Source: Phyllostachys edulis (lineage: Eukaryota; Streptophyta; Magnoliopsida; Poales; Poaceae). Taken from it: a DNA stretch of 64,000 nt. Each line of letters starts with the position of its first letter. The stretch's first letter is position 1. The position numbers were made by a program, and so were the translations under genes. The stretch is taken from positions 38,181,268 to 38,245,267 of the forward strand of contig CM070568.1 in NCBI GenBank assembly GCA_036346405.1. The letters are read 5' to 3'. Positions 24,076-34,079 of this stretch are shown here, piece after piece. The notes below the pieces were generated by a model. That model searched no databases. It saw only the letters and a program-made list of their open reading frames with translations, and was not told where the DNA came from.

Positions 24076-25048
24076 TTCAACGCCAAGGCGGCAAGGAAGG
24101 AAAATGGCCCGGTCCACGCTGATGAGGTCGGTCATTACGTAGTAGTCCCCGTCCTACCCCCATGTTTTTACTATCCCCTAAAGGCATGTATACTTACATG
24201 GTCCGGATGCTTGTGTCACAATGTACCGTAGTAGTAGCGAGGATGACTAAAGCAATTAGCGAACCATCATGCCATGTAACGTGCTTCTATACGCGGACTC
24301 TAATGTAGTTACGGTTAGGAGACCCATCAAAGCAAGACTATATTGCAAGTATGCCTCTTCTAGTGGAATCCCAAAAGAACCATTCGCACCGACATTGAAT
24401 CCTCCATATTTTAGGCCATCTTCATAATCACAATGGCGTTCTCGGCCCTTCACTTATATTACGTATAAGCTCCATAAAATCACGACATCGACTACGTGCC
24501 TACATACGCATATACGTTCGAGACGACTTCATCGAGGAGAGACTCCCTCACGCATCGTAATATCACTTACCTTTGTATTTACATATCATTCTTGTCTCAA
24601 TCGTCCTCACAAAATTCAGCGAAATTTACAGTACTACAACAATATACAACGATCACAAAATGTTATTGCGAGTCGACAAATTTCGTACCCATGATATTGT
24701 ACTAAAATAACAAGCAGACCAACCAACATCGTGACAACACTATTATTTTCAAAATAAATAACATCATATAATCAGATTTGCTAAATTTAATTAACCTACC
24801 AAATGTAATATTCATTACAACTGAATTAAACAATAATTAAAAGGAAAAAAGCAAGTGGGGGCTCTATCGCCATAGGGTTGGTATTGGACTCTGTCGCCAT
24901 AGGGTTAAGCGATGGACTCTGTCGCCATAGGGTTGGGCGATGGACTGTCGCCCGTGATTAAGCGATCAAAGCGGCAATGCAGGGAGTTGAACGATCACGC
25001 CATTTGTTGGCGACATAAACCGATCATGGCCGTTTGTTCGGCGATTGC

Positions 25049-25158
25049 ATTGAAATCGCCCAAGCATTGGGCGACAGACGTATATTTTTGTAAAAAACAA
25101 ATTTACCAGAATATTTTTGATATTTCGAATAAAAAATAGATTATTCAAAAAAAAAATC
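25049..25158. repeat. Right terminal inverted repeat of the MULE
   Basis: Inverted partner of 18699-18808. Its outer edge at 25158 is followed by GAATAATCGA, the right copy of the target duplication (25159-25168). Confidence 0.85.
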
Positions 25159-25168
25159 GAATAATCGA

Positions 25169-25923
25169 TCTATTTTGTAGGAATTTATTTCGAAGCGAGC
25201 ACGGATTGGAGTCCATCCCTACTGCAAGCCTAGCGCGTAATTGCATCGGCTGCGGATGCCAAGAGGCGCGACATTTCTAGGCCAGCATGTAATTTATAAA
25301 AGGTACGGGATAATTATGTATTTTGTAGTCATTGTTAATTTCGAGTAGTTGGAGTGCTAATGTGCAATTCTGCAATTTGAGAAACCTTGAGGGTGATCTT
25401 AAGAAACTTCTTATAAAAAAATCGCACCGGTCGTCGGTAGTTGGCAGTTCCGTCCGAATCTTTTTTAAAACTCAGTCATTTTCTTCGATATGTTGGATTA
25501 CCATTTAATAGTTTCTTTTTATGTTAAAAAATTCTAAATTAGACAAAAGTAAATCTAGGTGAACCCTCCAAATACAAAAACAAATAGAACTAAAAGTTAC
25601 ACAGTAAAACTGTGTAAAAATTACACTTCACTTGGTAATGCAATTTTAGATGTAGTACCGTATAATTGTAGGTGACTGAGTTTTAAAAAAAAATCAGATG
25701 ACTGGAAGCTAGTTTTATTGATTGGTTTACCTTTATTGTTCGTCGGTATTATCATTGCAATTATTCTGTCGTTGCGAAGCACGCTCTAACGTGTTGATTT
25801 CGCGACAACTCCCAGTAACCACGTGTGAGGTGAGGTGCTCACACAGAGTTGCTTTTGATTTTGGATCTATAATACTAACCTTGTCTGCTTCGTGCTCGAG
25901 TGCTTCCCTTCCTTCACGGAGGC
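25169..25923. other. Former intergenic/promoter DNA of the NLR pair
   Basis: No gene. Without the MULE and one target copy, the two NLR start codons (18656 minus, 25924 plus) would be about 0.8 kb apart. This AT-rich stretch would then be most of the original shared promoter region. No single TATA box could be chosen with confidence. Confidence 0.45.
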
Positions 25924-26726
25924 ATGGAGGCTACGATCAGTGCTTCCACAGGCGCCATGGGTTCCCTTCTTGGGAAGCTCGATGTCTTCTTGGCTCGAAT
26001 ATAGGCTGCCCAAGGAGGCCAAGGGCGGCATCCAACTTCTCGAGGCGATCTCCAAGAAATAGCTACCTCCTTGTGGATCTTTGAGGCGGAGGACCCTCCC
26101 CGACGGCCAAGCTATTTGGATGAAGGATGTCGCGGCGATCCTCGACATGGAGGACTCGTCGACGAGCTCCTCCACTCCGGAGCCGATGCTAATAAAGGTG
26201 GAACCGTCCATGACCGCAGGGTGGTCGTTTAAGATTGGCGGGGTGGGCGTTTTAAGATTGGCGGCTTCCATGGACGAAGCGGCAACCGCGATCCTGTGAG
26301 GTGTCGAATTCAGAGGCATGTGCAAGAGGCGATTCAACGACACGAGAGGTATAACCTTGGTGATTGCATCTCCGGCGTGAGGCATCTGTCGATTGGCCCT
26401 ATGCTCCCCAGCAGTATACGGAGACCGACGACTGTTTGTGACCCAAGGAATGAGCTTCTCAAGTGGTGACCAACGAAGAGGAGGAGCAGCTCAAGGTGGT
26501 ATCCATTGTTGGATCTGGAGGGCTTGGGAAGACCACACTTGCAAGAAATCTCTACCATAAACTTGGAGGACGATTCATTGCCGAGCATTCCTCACGCGAC
26601 GTCCCAAAAGCCCGATATGAAGAGGCTTCTCGGGGCATGCTCTCACAACCGACACCACCACCACCCCCGATGCTTGCGAGGTTGGGAGCTAATTCACGCT
26701 ATCTGGACACATCTACATGATAAGAG
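25924..26726 (+). pseudogene. NLR2 exon 1: decayed CC and P-loop region
   Basis: The start MEATISASTGAMGSLLGKLD is typical of rice CC-NLRs. The frame breaks soon after (LARI then stop), and the expected continuation EYRLPKEAKGGIQLLE is in another frame, consistent with a 2-bp deletion near 25999. Further pieces lie in different frames: IWMKDV; ELLHSGADANKGG; VQEAIQRHERYNLGDC; and at 26463 EEEQLKVVSIVGSGGLGKTT with ARNLYHKLGGRF. The P-loop SIVGSGGLGKT is intact in sequence. The end, HAIWTHLHDKR, meets a GT donor after 26726, the same intron position as in NLR1. At least three frame changes make this exon non-functional. Exon 2 lies 5.2 kb downstream beyond inserted elements. Confidence 0.8.
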
Positions 26727-27388
26727 GTATTTCTTTTCACACATATTATGCAATATATCGAAGATGAAACTTTTCTCGTCATGATGCAGTGCATCGATTG
26801 AACATGGGGATTTTGTGTTGTCTTTCTTCCTTAATTAATGCAATGATACACAATTCTCTTGCGTGTTACGAAAAAATATGCAATATATGTACTAACATTA
26901 ATTACATGACATTAGTAAAAATTCTTTGAATTTTGCAACATCTGAAACAGAATGCATGGTATAAATATTAGAGTTCTAAACCGGTGAGTACCACCGTAGC
27001 TAACTAACTTGGTTAAAAACGCTTCGACATGTCCACAAAATTAATGTAAAATATAATTCGGTTAAGTTATATTTGTTTTTCTAAGCTGTTGAATGAGATC
27101 TAAAATTGTTGAAGAAATAATGACATTGGTGGATTCAGATCTATAAAACTTTTCTTAGTCTTTATTTCCAAAATAATTTGTAGAGTACTAGACGATTGCT
27201 CATGCATTGCAACAGAATCACAAATAAATGATACCATAAATTCTAAACTCTCAAAAACAAAATAATCTAAGTTTCCCTATATACATAAGTTCGTTGCCTA
27301 CGAAATTCAAAATTTCACTAAATCAGTGTACTAAAGCAACCATACAAAATCCATCATGAACAAATAATTAACCTTAAAGAAAAAAAGT
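26727..27388 (+). other. Start of NLR2 intron 1
   Basis: AT-rich DNA between the exon 1 donor and the Mutator-like element at 27389. No gene or element boundary is recognised. Confidence 0.5.
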
Positions 27389-28737
27389 ACACTTTTCTAC
27401 TTTGAACTCTGGCCTCAGTTCGTTTTTCAACTATGAACTCTGAAACCATCTGAATTGGTCTGAAACCGTCTGAATTGGAACCTCAAACTAATGAAACCAC
27501 CTACTTTACCCCCCTCGATCCAAACCAACGTGGTTTTGTCTGATGTAGCACCACGTGTACATTTTTCGCTTACATGGTATCCAGGTAGAGCTGATGTGGC
27601 ACTCTTCTTTCTCCTCTCCACCCTTTCTCTCTCTCTTCCCTGTGCATCCTTTGCTCAAAACAGATGTGCTCCACTCGCCGGCCGTCGGCACAGGGCCTCG
27701 CTAGTAGAGGCCACCCGTCTCCTCCCTCCCTCCCTCCCTCATGCTTTCGTGCCAAACACCGTCACCACGCACAACTTCAAACTCGCGCTTTGCACATCCA
27801 TCTCATCGCCGCGTAGCATCGAGAAATCGCACCGACGAGCCACGGCCCGCGGAACGTGAATGTGCAGTGCTGGACTCGCAGAACACGGTGGTGGCGACGT
27901 TGAGGAGACAGTCAAGGTGCCTGAGGAGTGAAGACCAAGGGGAGCATCCAACCATTGGCTAGCTCACCGGCAAGGGAGAGGAAGCACAACGTGGCCAGGA
28001 GGAAGCTTCGGAAGGTGCCCATGACAAAGTCCAAAATATGGAAGGTTTATTAAGATTTAAGTGCATACATGTTGCATGCTACGTGGTAGCATAGATAGAC
28101 TTAGGACTACAAGTATGGACGAGAAGGGCCACTTCGTCCTCCGTCCTTCCCACACCTCGCATGGGATCAAGCCATTTCCACTGCTACCGTTGTGGTCCCG
28201 AGCCACGGCCACAACTTGTCAAACTCGATCTCTCTCCTGGTGAGCCTTTCGAAAAAGCGTGTGTGCATCATATTGTGTTCCCACCATCTTCTTCCTCTCT
28301 GATGACGCGCCGCCGACATCGCTGCAACACAATCTCTCTGTTCCATCAAATTGAGTAAGATTTCCCAAAACCGTTCTCATCACATCGTGTTCCAGGCACT
28401 CTTCTTCGTCTCCCCTCAATCAATTTCGCATATCCTCCATAGGAGCTCGCTGTTGCCGCCTTCTTCCCCAATTCCGGTCAAGTGAACTCAAAGCCAATTC
28501 CTTCCTCCTGAACCACCACCTAGATTTCCTCTTTCACATCAACCTTTGATTTTGGCTCTCCCCTTCGAGGGCGTCGCCTTGGGTCACCGTCGCCAGGTCA
28601 CCACGGAGCTTCCCCGACCTCAGCATTGTTGGAAATTCTACCTGTGGACGTACACTTTCACGAGTGAGGGAGACGAACTCACGGAGAGGAAGAACACACA
28701 GAAGATTTTGCATAGCACTGCAACTGCCTAGCGCTAC

Positions 28738-29450
28738 TTTTCTTTCTTTTCTATTCTTCGCCGATTGGGCCTCCCACTCAGTGCGCATTAGGAGAAGATG
28801 TTCGTCGTCGTTGTTGCCGCTCATACCTCGTAGACGCTCCTCATACGTCTTGAGACAACCGATCGTTTCTTCCACCATCATTGTCTTTAAGTCCCCAAAT
28901 TGCTCAATGGTTGAGACAATCTGCATGTACTTGCTCGGGACGGCGCGGAGAAGCTTCTTCACGACATAGCTCTCCTCCATCTTGTCACCAAGACCGCGAA
29001 TCTGGTTGACGAGAGTCGTCAGTCTCACGGCAAAGTCGTCCACCGACTATGTTCCCTTATGCGCAAACCCTCGAACTCTCTCTTGGGGGTCTGCGCGCGT
29101 GCCTCCTTGACGCGGTCAGTGCCGACATACATCGTTTTGAGCATGTCCCACGCATATTTCACCGTCTCCTTTTCGGCGAGTAGAAGTAGGGTCTCCTCCA
29201 GGACTCCTTAGAAGATGGCCGCAAGGGCGATCTAATCTTGGCGCTCATCAACGTCGCCGGCCACCATAGCTTCCCAAACACCTTGTGCATTTATGAACAC
29301 CTTCATCTTGATTTCCCACACGCCATAGTTGTTCTTGTTCAGCATAGGGTATTTGAAGAGAGACGCTGCTTTCTCTCCCCGATACCCTTGACGGACCACC
29401 ATTGGCAACGAAGGTGCGGCTCGACGGTGACATGGACCTTGCCCTCAACA
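28738..29450 (-). pseudogene. copia gag remnant
   Basis: Minus-strand frames give TTFVANGG-type text (RTFVANGGPSRVSGRESSV near 29400) and then, at 29043-28738, DDFAVRLTTLVNQIRGLGDK, MEESYVVKKLLRAVPSKY, TIEQFGDLKTM and EETIGCLKTYEERL. This is the conserved gag (UBN2-type) region of plant copia elements. Several frameshifts and a stop separate the pieces, and the zinc knuckle is lost at the junction with the truncated LTR. Confidence 0.8.
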
Positions 29451-29451
29451 T

Positions 29452-29464
29452 GGCTCTGATACCA
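29452..29464 (-). other. copia primer-binding site
   Basis: The reverse complement reads TGGTATCAGAGCC, complementary to the 3' end of plant initiator methionyl-tRNA. It sits two bases inside the 5' LTR end at 29467 and fixes the element's orientation as minus. Confidence 0.85.
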
Positions 29465-29466
29465 AG

Positions 29467-29842
29467 TGTTGGAAATTCTACCCATGGACACACACTTGCA
29501 TGGGTGAGGGAGACGAACTCACGGAGAGGAAGAACACACAGAAGATTTTGCGTAGCACTGCAACTGCCTAACGCTACTTTTCTTTCTTTTCTATTCTTCT
29601 CTCTTTGTTGTTTGGCTCAACTGAAAACAACAATGTACAGGAGGCTAAATAGCCACCATGCACTATGACCCACTAACACACCAGACTAATGCAAACGCAT
29701 GCACTAACCCACTAACACACCAGACTAATGCAAATACTAACTCTTGCATGCAAACGCACACACTAATTACTTATTCAACTATATGCAGTCATGGAAGGTC
29801 CACTAATAAACTAATGCATGCAAAAACTGCTTATTCCTAACA
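29467..29842 (-). repeat. Complete copia LTR (376 bp)
   Basis: Bounded by TGTTGGAAATT (29467) and CCTAACA (29842). About 130 bp at its 29467 side are repeated at 28627-28757 with few differences. It contains duplicated CACTAACACACCAGACTAAT words (29668-29730). Confidence 0.85.
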
Positions 29843-30153
29843 AGCATCCACGCCGGTAAGCTCCTCTGTCTCCGTAGATGATTGTGCGCCTCTCCGTTTT
29901 GCCTCTCTAAATCCCCGACCGACGCATCTCTCCTTCCAAAACTCTAGCCGCCGCACATCACCGCATGCACGCCCCCACTAGCACGCGCCACCACCTCCCC
30001 TAGCTCCCACTCCCTCCCAGCAACCCATTTTTTAGGTATCCACCACCCCGTCGTCACCTTACCGCCGCCAGCGAGGCATCATAACTGCCGCCACATGCCT
30101 CCCCAATCTCACCTCTATTCTGCCTCCCCCTTCTTTATCCGTCTCTCACTATG

Positions 30154-31077
30154 TGTATGACAGCTGAGCCCCGCTTAAATGATATTGCCGAAAGGGCTCG
30201 GGTGCGGCGGTTCTTCGGCTAGAGCTTACCAGGGGAAAGGGGCGTCAAGGGGAGAAACCAGAGGGGGCTGCGGGCTACTTATAGCCGGAAGGGGGATGGT
30301 CGTTGAGGCTTCGCGCGGTCCCGAGGGATGGCATGGGCGGGCGAGGCGCTGCCGATGGCGTCACGGCGGTGACTCGGGTGGCCAAGGCAGTGGGCGAGTG
30401 ACAAAGCGGACGGTTGGCGCGACGCAAGCATGGGGCGAGTGCGCGTCTTGGCCGCGCTGCCTGCACGGGAAGAGTGTGGCGGCGACCTGGCGAACTCTTG
30501 TGTGATGGCGGCGAGACAAAGCGAGGAGGAGGCGCCGGTCACGATTAGCGATGAAGCGGTGAGGTTGGTGGCGGTCTGAGAAGCAAGCAACGGCACGGGC
30601 GTCGAGGCGGCATGGGCGACGAAGCGCGCAAAGTGGCTCGATGGCGCTTCGTGGTGGCAGAGAAGCACTGTTGCATGAGGCGCCGCCAGAGGAAGAAGAA
30701 AGGGGGCAGGGGGAGCTCGGGCCAATTGGGTCAAAAGGAGGAAATGGCCGGGTGGGCCAAAAGGGAGAAAGGGGGATGGGCCAAGGGGAGCTGGGCCGGG
30801 CCGATCAAGGGAGGAAGGGAGATGGGCCGGCCCAAGGAAGGATGGGGCTAAGCCTAGAATAAGAGAGGAGGGCACGGTTTGAAAAAGGGCCCAAAATCCG
30901 AAAAGAGAAATTCAAATTCAAATTTGAATTCTGGAATTGCGAAGAGGTTTGAAACACAAATCCGAGCTTAGAGGAAGCTAGAGAAATTTTGAGAACATAC
31001 GTTAATTTGAATTACAATTTGCAAATCAAGAACCAAATTGAACTTACTATTCACCATTTGGAAAACGGGATGTTACA
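30154..31077 (-). mobile_element. LTR-like sequence of a gypsy element, minus orientation
   Basis: The right edge reads GGGATGTTACA (31077), the reverse complement of the TGTAACATCCC start common in grass gypsy LTRs. The left edge at 30154 is TGTATGACAGCTGAGC. The ~920 bp between are GC-rich with CTACTTATAGCCGG-type promoter-like wording. No target duplication was confirmed and no coding region is attached. The long GC-rich frames here are not genes. Confidence 0.45.
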
Positions 31078-31145
31078 AATTCGAACGGTTTCAGAGCTCA
31101 GGGTTGAAAAACGAACCGAGACCAGAGTTCAAGGTTGAAAAGTGT

Positions 31146-31908
31146 TGGAAATTGTATACATAATTCACATCCTATTAGCAAGCCATAGAGAACCATGCTA
31201 CGAGTCACACACATATAAATACACACAAATGTTTCTATGCTTCACAGAAGATCCTCTAAGAAACATGCAGATGCATACACAAACCTGTCCGAAAAAGATC
31301 CTCAAGAAGTTAAGATAAAACCGCTATCACCATCAACTCAAATATTTATAGGAGTATATAAAAACATAGAGTTAGTTGCAAGATTGCAACCTTAATAAGT
31401 ATTTTATCAATATCCACTTTTATCCCTGGTGAACTAAACTAATAAATTTAACACAATTGCTATTTTTTTTTTGAAAAGGCCCATATATATTATGTATGAA
31501 AGTAGCCATATTTAATATTAGTTATTTTTATATTTTCTGGAGATGAATTCCATGTGAAAACTAACCATTAACCCTTAAAGTACCGGTGGGGGAACTTACA
31601 TAGCCTTCATATCCATGAGGACAAACTCGGACTAAACTAATAAATAGTTGGAAAAAAAAGAGAGAGAAGTAGGATGCTTACACTACTGCTAAAGGAAGAT
31701 TGGATGCCGTAAACCAAACTTATCCTAACTAATTGTTTGTATACTTAGGCACAGAAATGAATTTTCTCATTGTGTACAGGTAGCTTCTTTTATTTCTTGT
31801 CTTGAAATTCTACAGTTGCTGCATGTCAATTCATCTTGGTTGTGTTTCTTTATTTTCTACATTTTTTGGGCTGATAAAATAATATGTTTATTATGCGCAC
31901 ATAATTTG
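31146..31908 (+). other. Last part of NLR2 intron 1
   Basis: AT-rich intron DNA. About 31150-31370 resembles 58950-59120 (shared TACATAATTC-CATC, AGAAGATCCT and CATCAACTCAAA words), so a dispersed repeat lies here. No gene. Confidence 0.45.
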
Positions 31909-31956
31909 GCAGGTACTTGAATATTTTTTTTTTTTTGAAAAAGCGCAGGTACTTGA
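31909..31956 (+). repeat. Duplicated 3' splice site of NLR2 intron 1
   Basis: GCAGGTACTTGA occurs at 31909-31920 and 31945-31956, 36 bp apart, separated by a T-rich 24-bp piece. Both can act as AG acceptors in the same frame. The second gives RYLIVIDDLW directly; the first adds 12 residues (YLNIFFFLKKRR) before it. The layout looks like a small insertion flanked by a 12-bp duplication. Confidence 0.75.
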
Positions 31957-34079
31957 TTGTAATTGATGATTTATGGGCTACATCATTGTGGAACAATATT
32001 AGTCATGCTTTTCCAGAGGGCAATCATTGCAGCAGGATAATAACAACTACGCAGATTGAGGAAGTTGCATTAACATGTTGCAGTTATCACCAAGACTACA
32101 TTTTTAAGATGAAACGTCTTAATATGGATCAATCAAGAAGACTGTTTTTCAAGAGAGTTTTTGGCTCTGAAGATGATTGTCCTCAACAATTCAGGGGAAT
32201 TTCACTAGGTATTATTAAAAGATGTGACGGTTTGCCGCTAGCAATTATCAGCATAGCTAGTCTTTTAGCAAGCCAGCCAGTATTAGTAATGGAGCAATGG
32301 GTGGACATACATGATTCGCTATTAGCCTCTAATTTGAAAATTTCTACTTCGGAAGGAATGAGACAAGTACTGCACCTTAGTTACGATAATCTTCCTCATT
32401 ATTTGAAGACATGCTTGCTCTATCTTAATACATATCCAGAGGACTATACAATCCTGAAAGGTGATTTGATAAAGCAATGGGTGGCTGAAGGTTTTATCAA
32501 TGCAATAGAAGGGGAAGACGTGGAGGAAGTTGCAGGGAGCTATTTTGATGAGCTTGTCAACAGACGAATGATCCAACCTATGGATACCAACTATAAACAT
32601 GAGGTGTTTATGGTACATGGTATGCTACTTGATCTTATTGCATACAAGTCCATGGAAGACAATTTCAGCACAGCAGTAGATTATTCTCAAAACACGACAG
32701 GACTTTGTGACAAGGTTCGTCGACTATCCTGCCATTTTGGCAGTGCAAAATATGCAAAGATACCAGCAAGTATCGGATTGTCGCAGGTTCGATCACTTGC
32801 TTTTTTTGGACTCTTTAAGTCTATGCCTCCAATTACAGAGTTTAATCTTCTTCGAGTTCTAATCCTTCAAATTTGGGGTGATTGTGGTGGCACAAGCGTG
32901 GACCTCACTAGAATTTGTGAACTACATCAATTGAGATATTTGCAGATTGCATGTGATGTAAGCATTGAAATACCAACTCTGATGCAAAGGCTACAGTGTT
33001 TGGAGACAGTGGAAATATATGCTAGACTAACTACTGTCCCATTAGATATTGTTCATTTACCGCGCTTGTTGCACCTCTGTCTTCCTGGCGAGACAAATCT
33101 GCTTGGTAGTGTTGGCCACATGACATCTCTCCGCAGACTAGGATATCTTGATCTGAGCAGTAACTCATTTGACACTGTGCATAGCCTTGGGGAGCTAACC
33201 AATCTGCGGGATCTTCATCTTGCCTGTTGTACAGTACCATCTGACCATCTGGAGAGCAACATGCGATGTTTGGGCTCAATTCTCGGGAAACTCAGAAAGC
33301 TCAAGTCTCTAACTCTGGTGTCTACCTCCTCTCGTGCAAATATTCTGGTTCCCTGCCATGGCTTGATTTTTGTGTCACCTGTTCCCTGTCTTCTTGAGAG
33401 ACTTGAGCTTTTGCCGCGTATTTGCATCTTTTCCAGCCTTCCAAGGTGGATTGGAGGACTCGGCGAACTATGCACCTTAAAGATTGCTGTCAGGGAATTG
33501 CGGAGGGATGATGTTGATACCCTCGAAAGATTGTCTACCCTCACCATTCTGTCGTTGTGTGTTAAAGAAGCCCCTCTACAAAGGATCACTTTCCACAGCA
33601 TGGAGTTCCCAGTTCTCAGGTATTTCAAGTTCAGGTGCAAGGAAGCATGCCTGACCTTTGAGGAAGGAGCAATGCCCAATCTCCGAAGGCTCAAGCTTGG
33701 TTTTAATGCCCATGGAGCGGAGCAACACAGCCGTATGCCCACTGGCCTAGAGAACCTGTTAAGCCTCGAAGAATTAACGGCACAAATTGGTGACCGGGGT
33801 GCAACGGAATCAGACAGAAGAGCTGCTGAATCTGCACTGACGACCATGATTGGTGTGCATCGAAGATGTCCTGGAGTGAACATCTTTTGGGTGGATTGGA
33901 TTTTTTATCTTAATGAAAGCATGAGTAGGAGGACGCAGGAGGAGGGATCAAGGATCCTAGAAGAACATGGAATCCTAGAGATCGAACCAGAGCAGGAATA
34001 TAGAATTGCGCAGAGAGACGAGAAGCAAAAATATTATATGGACGAAGAAGGCGACATTAGGTTTGTATTCTTCTACTAA
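31949..34079 (+). CDS. NLR2 exon 2: NB-ARC (from kinase-2) and LRR
   Basis: This exon is open for about 710 codons and continues the NB-ARC domain of a CC-NLR receptor. It starts at kinase-2 (RYLIVIDDLW), followed by RNBS-B SRIITTTQ, CDGLPLAI, RNBS-D CLLYLNTYPEDY and WVAEGFI. The MHD position reads VHGMLLDLI, so the Asp is replaced by Gly. Leucine-rich repeats follow (for example LRVLILQI, LRYLQI, LCTLKIAV), ending EEGDIRFVFFY. There is no stop or frameshift in the exon. It has no start of its own: the CC and P-loop lie in the broken exon 1 at 25924-26726. The gene is probably non-functional, although the open exon may still be transcribed. Confidence 0.85.

Larger units (their letters stand above)
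18699..25158 (+). mobile_element. 6.46-kb Mutator-like element carrying a PMD gene
   Basis: The ends are ~110-bp inverted repeats (18699-18808 and 25049-25158), both reading GA(A)TTTTTTTTTT, then AATAATCTATTTTTTATTCG, then an ACAAAAATATACGTCTGTCG segment and GCCCAATG-TTGGGCGA. A 10-bp target duplication with one mismatch flanks them. Inside are a TATA-type promoter, a spliced 5' leader, a decayed plant mobile domain gene and three tandem ~195-bp units. I see no MuDR transposase (no DDE or SWIM domain), so it was probably mobilised in trans. Subterminal GTCGCCCAACGGTTGGGCGAC-like words recur at both ends (18780-18915, 24865-25080). It occupies the intergenic region of the head-to-head NLR genes. 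Confidence 0.85.
28627..29842 (-). mobile_element. Deleted Ty1/copia retrotransposon with target duplication
   Basis: Read on the minus strand the order is: 5' LTR (29842 to 29467, 376 bp, TGTT...AACA), initiator-Met primer site, gag remnant, then the last ~130 bp of a second LTR ending at 28627. The 5-bp target duplication AGCAT flanks both sides exactly (28622-28626 and 29843-29847). Protease, integrase, reverse transcriptase and the first part of the second LTR are missing. The join near 28757 lies at a CTATTCTTC word shared by gag and LTR. Confidence 0.9.
27389..31145. mobile_element. Mutator-like element in NLR2 intron 1
   Basis: Inverted ends of about 70 bp lie at 27389-27470 and 31078-31145. 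The left end reads ACACTTTTCTACTTTGAACTCTGG then CAGTTCGTTTTTCAAC; the reverse complement of the right end reads ACACTTTTCAACCTTGAACTCTGG then CGGTTCGTTTTTCAAC (each piece given short). The ends resemble those of the Pack-MULE in the NRAMP intron (41631-43282). No convincing 9-bp target duplication was found. Its interior holds a deleted copia element and LTR-like DNA; 27500-28620 is GC-rich and may be captured gene DNA, but I could not identify a source. Confidence 0.65.

Noticed and set aside
18689..25168. CACTA-type element
   Set aside because: Ends do not start with CACTA and the duplication is 9-10 bp rather than 3 bp; the long inverted repeats fit a Mutator-like element.
30179..30875. 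Long overlapping frames on both strands (108-198 codons)
   Set aside because: They lie in GC-rich LTR-like DNA; the residue make-up is low-complexity and neither strand matches a known protein.
27380..31154. 9-bp target duplication for the MULE in NLR2 intron 1
   Set aside because: Flanks AAAAAAAGT and TGGAAATTG do not match, so none is claimed.
33215..33883. Minus-strand 222-codon frame
   Set aside because: Antisense shadow of the NLR2 LRR exon.
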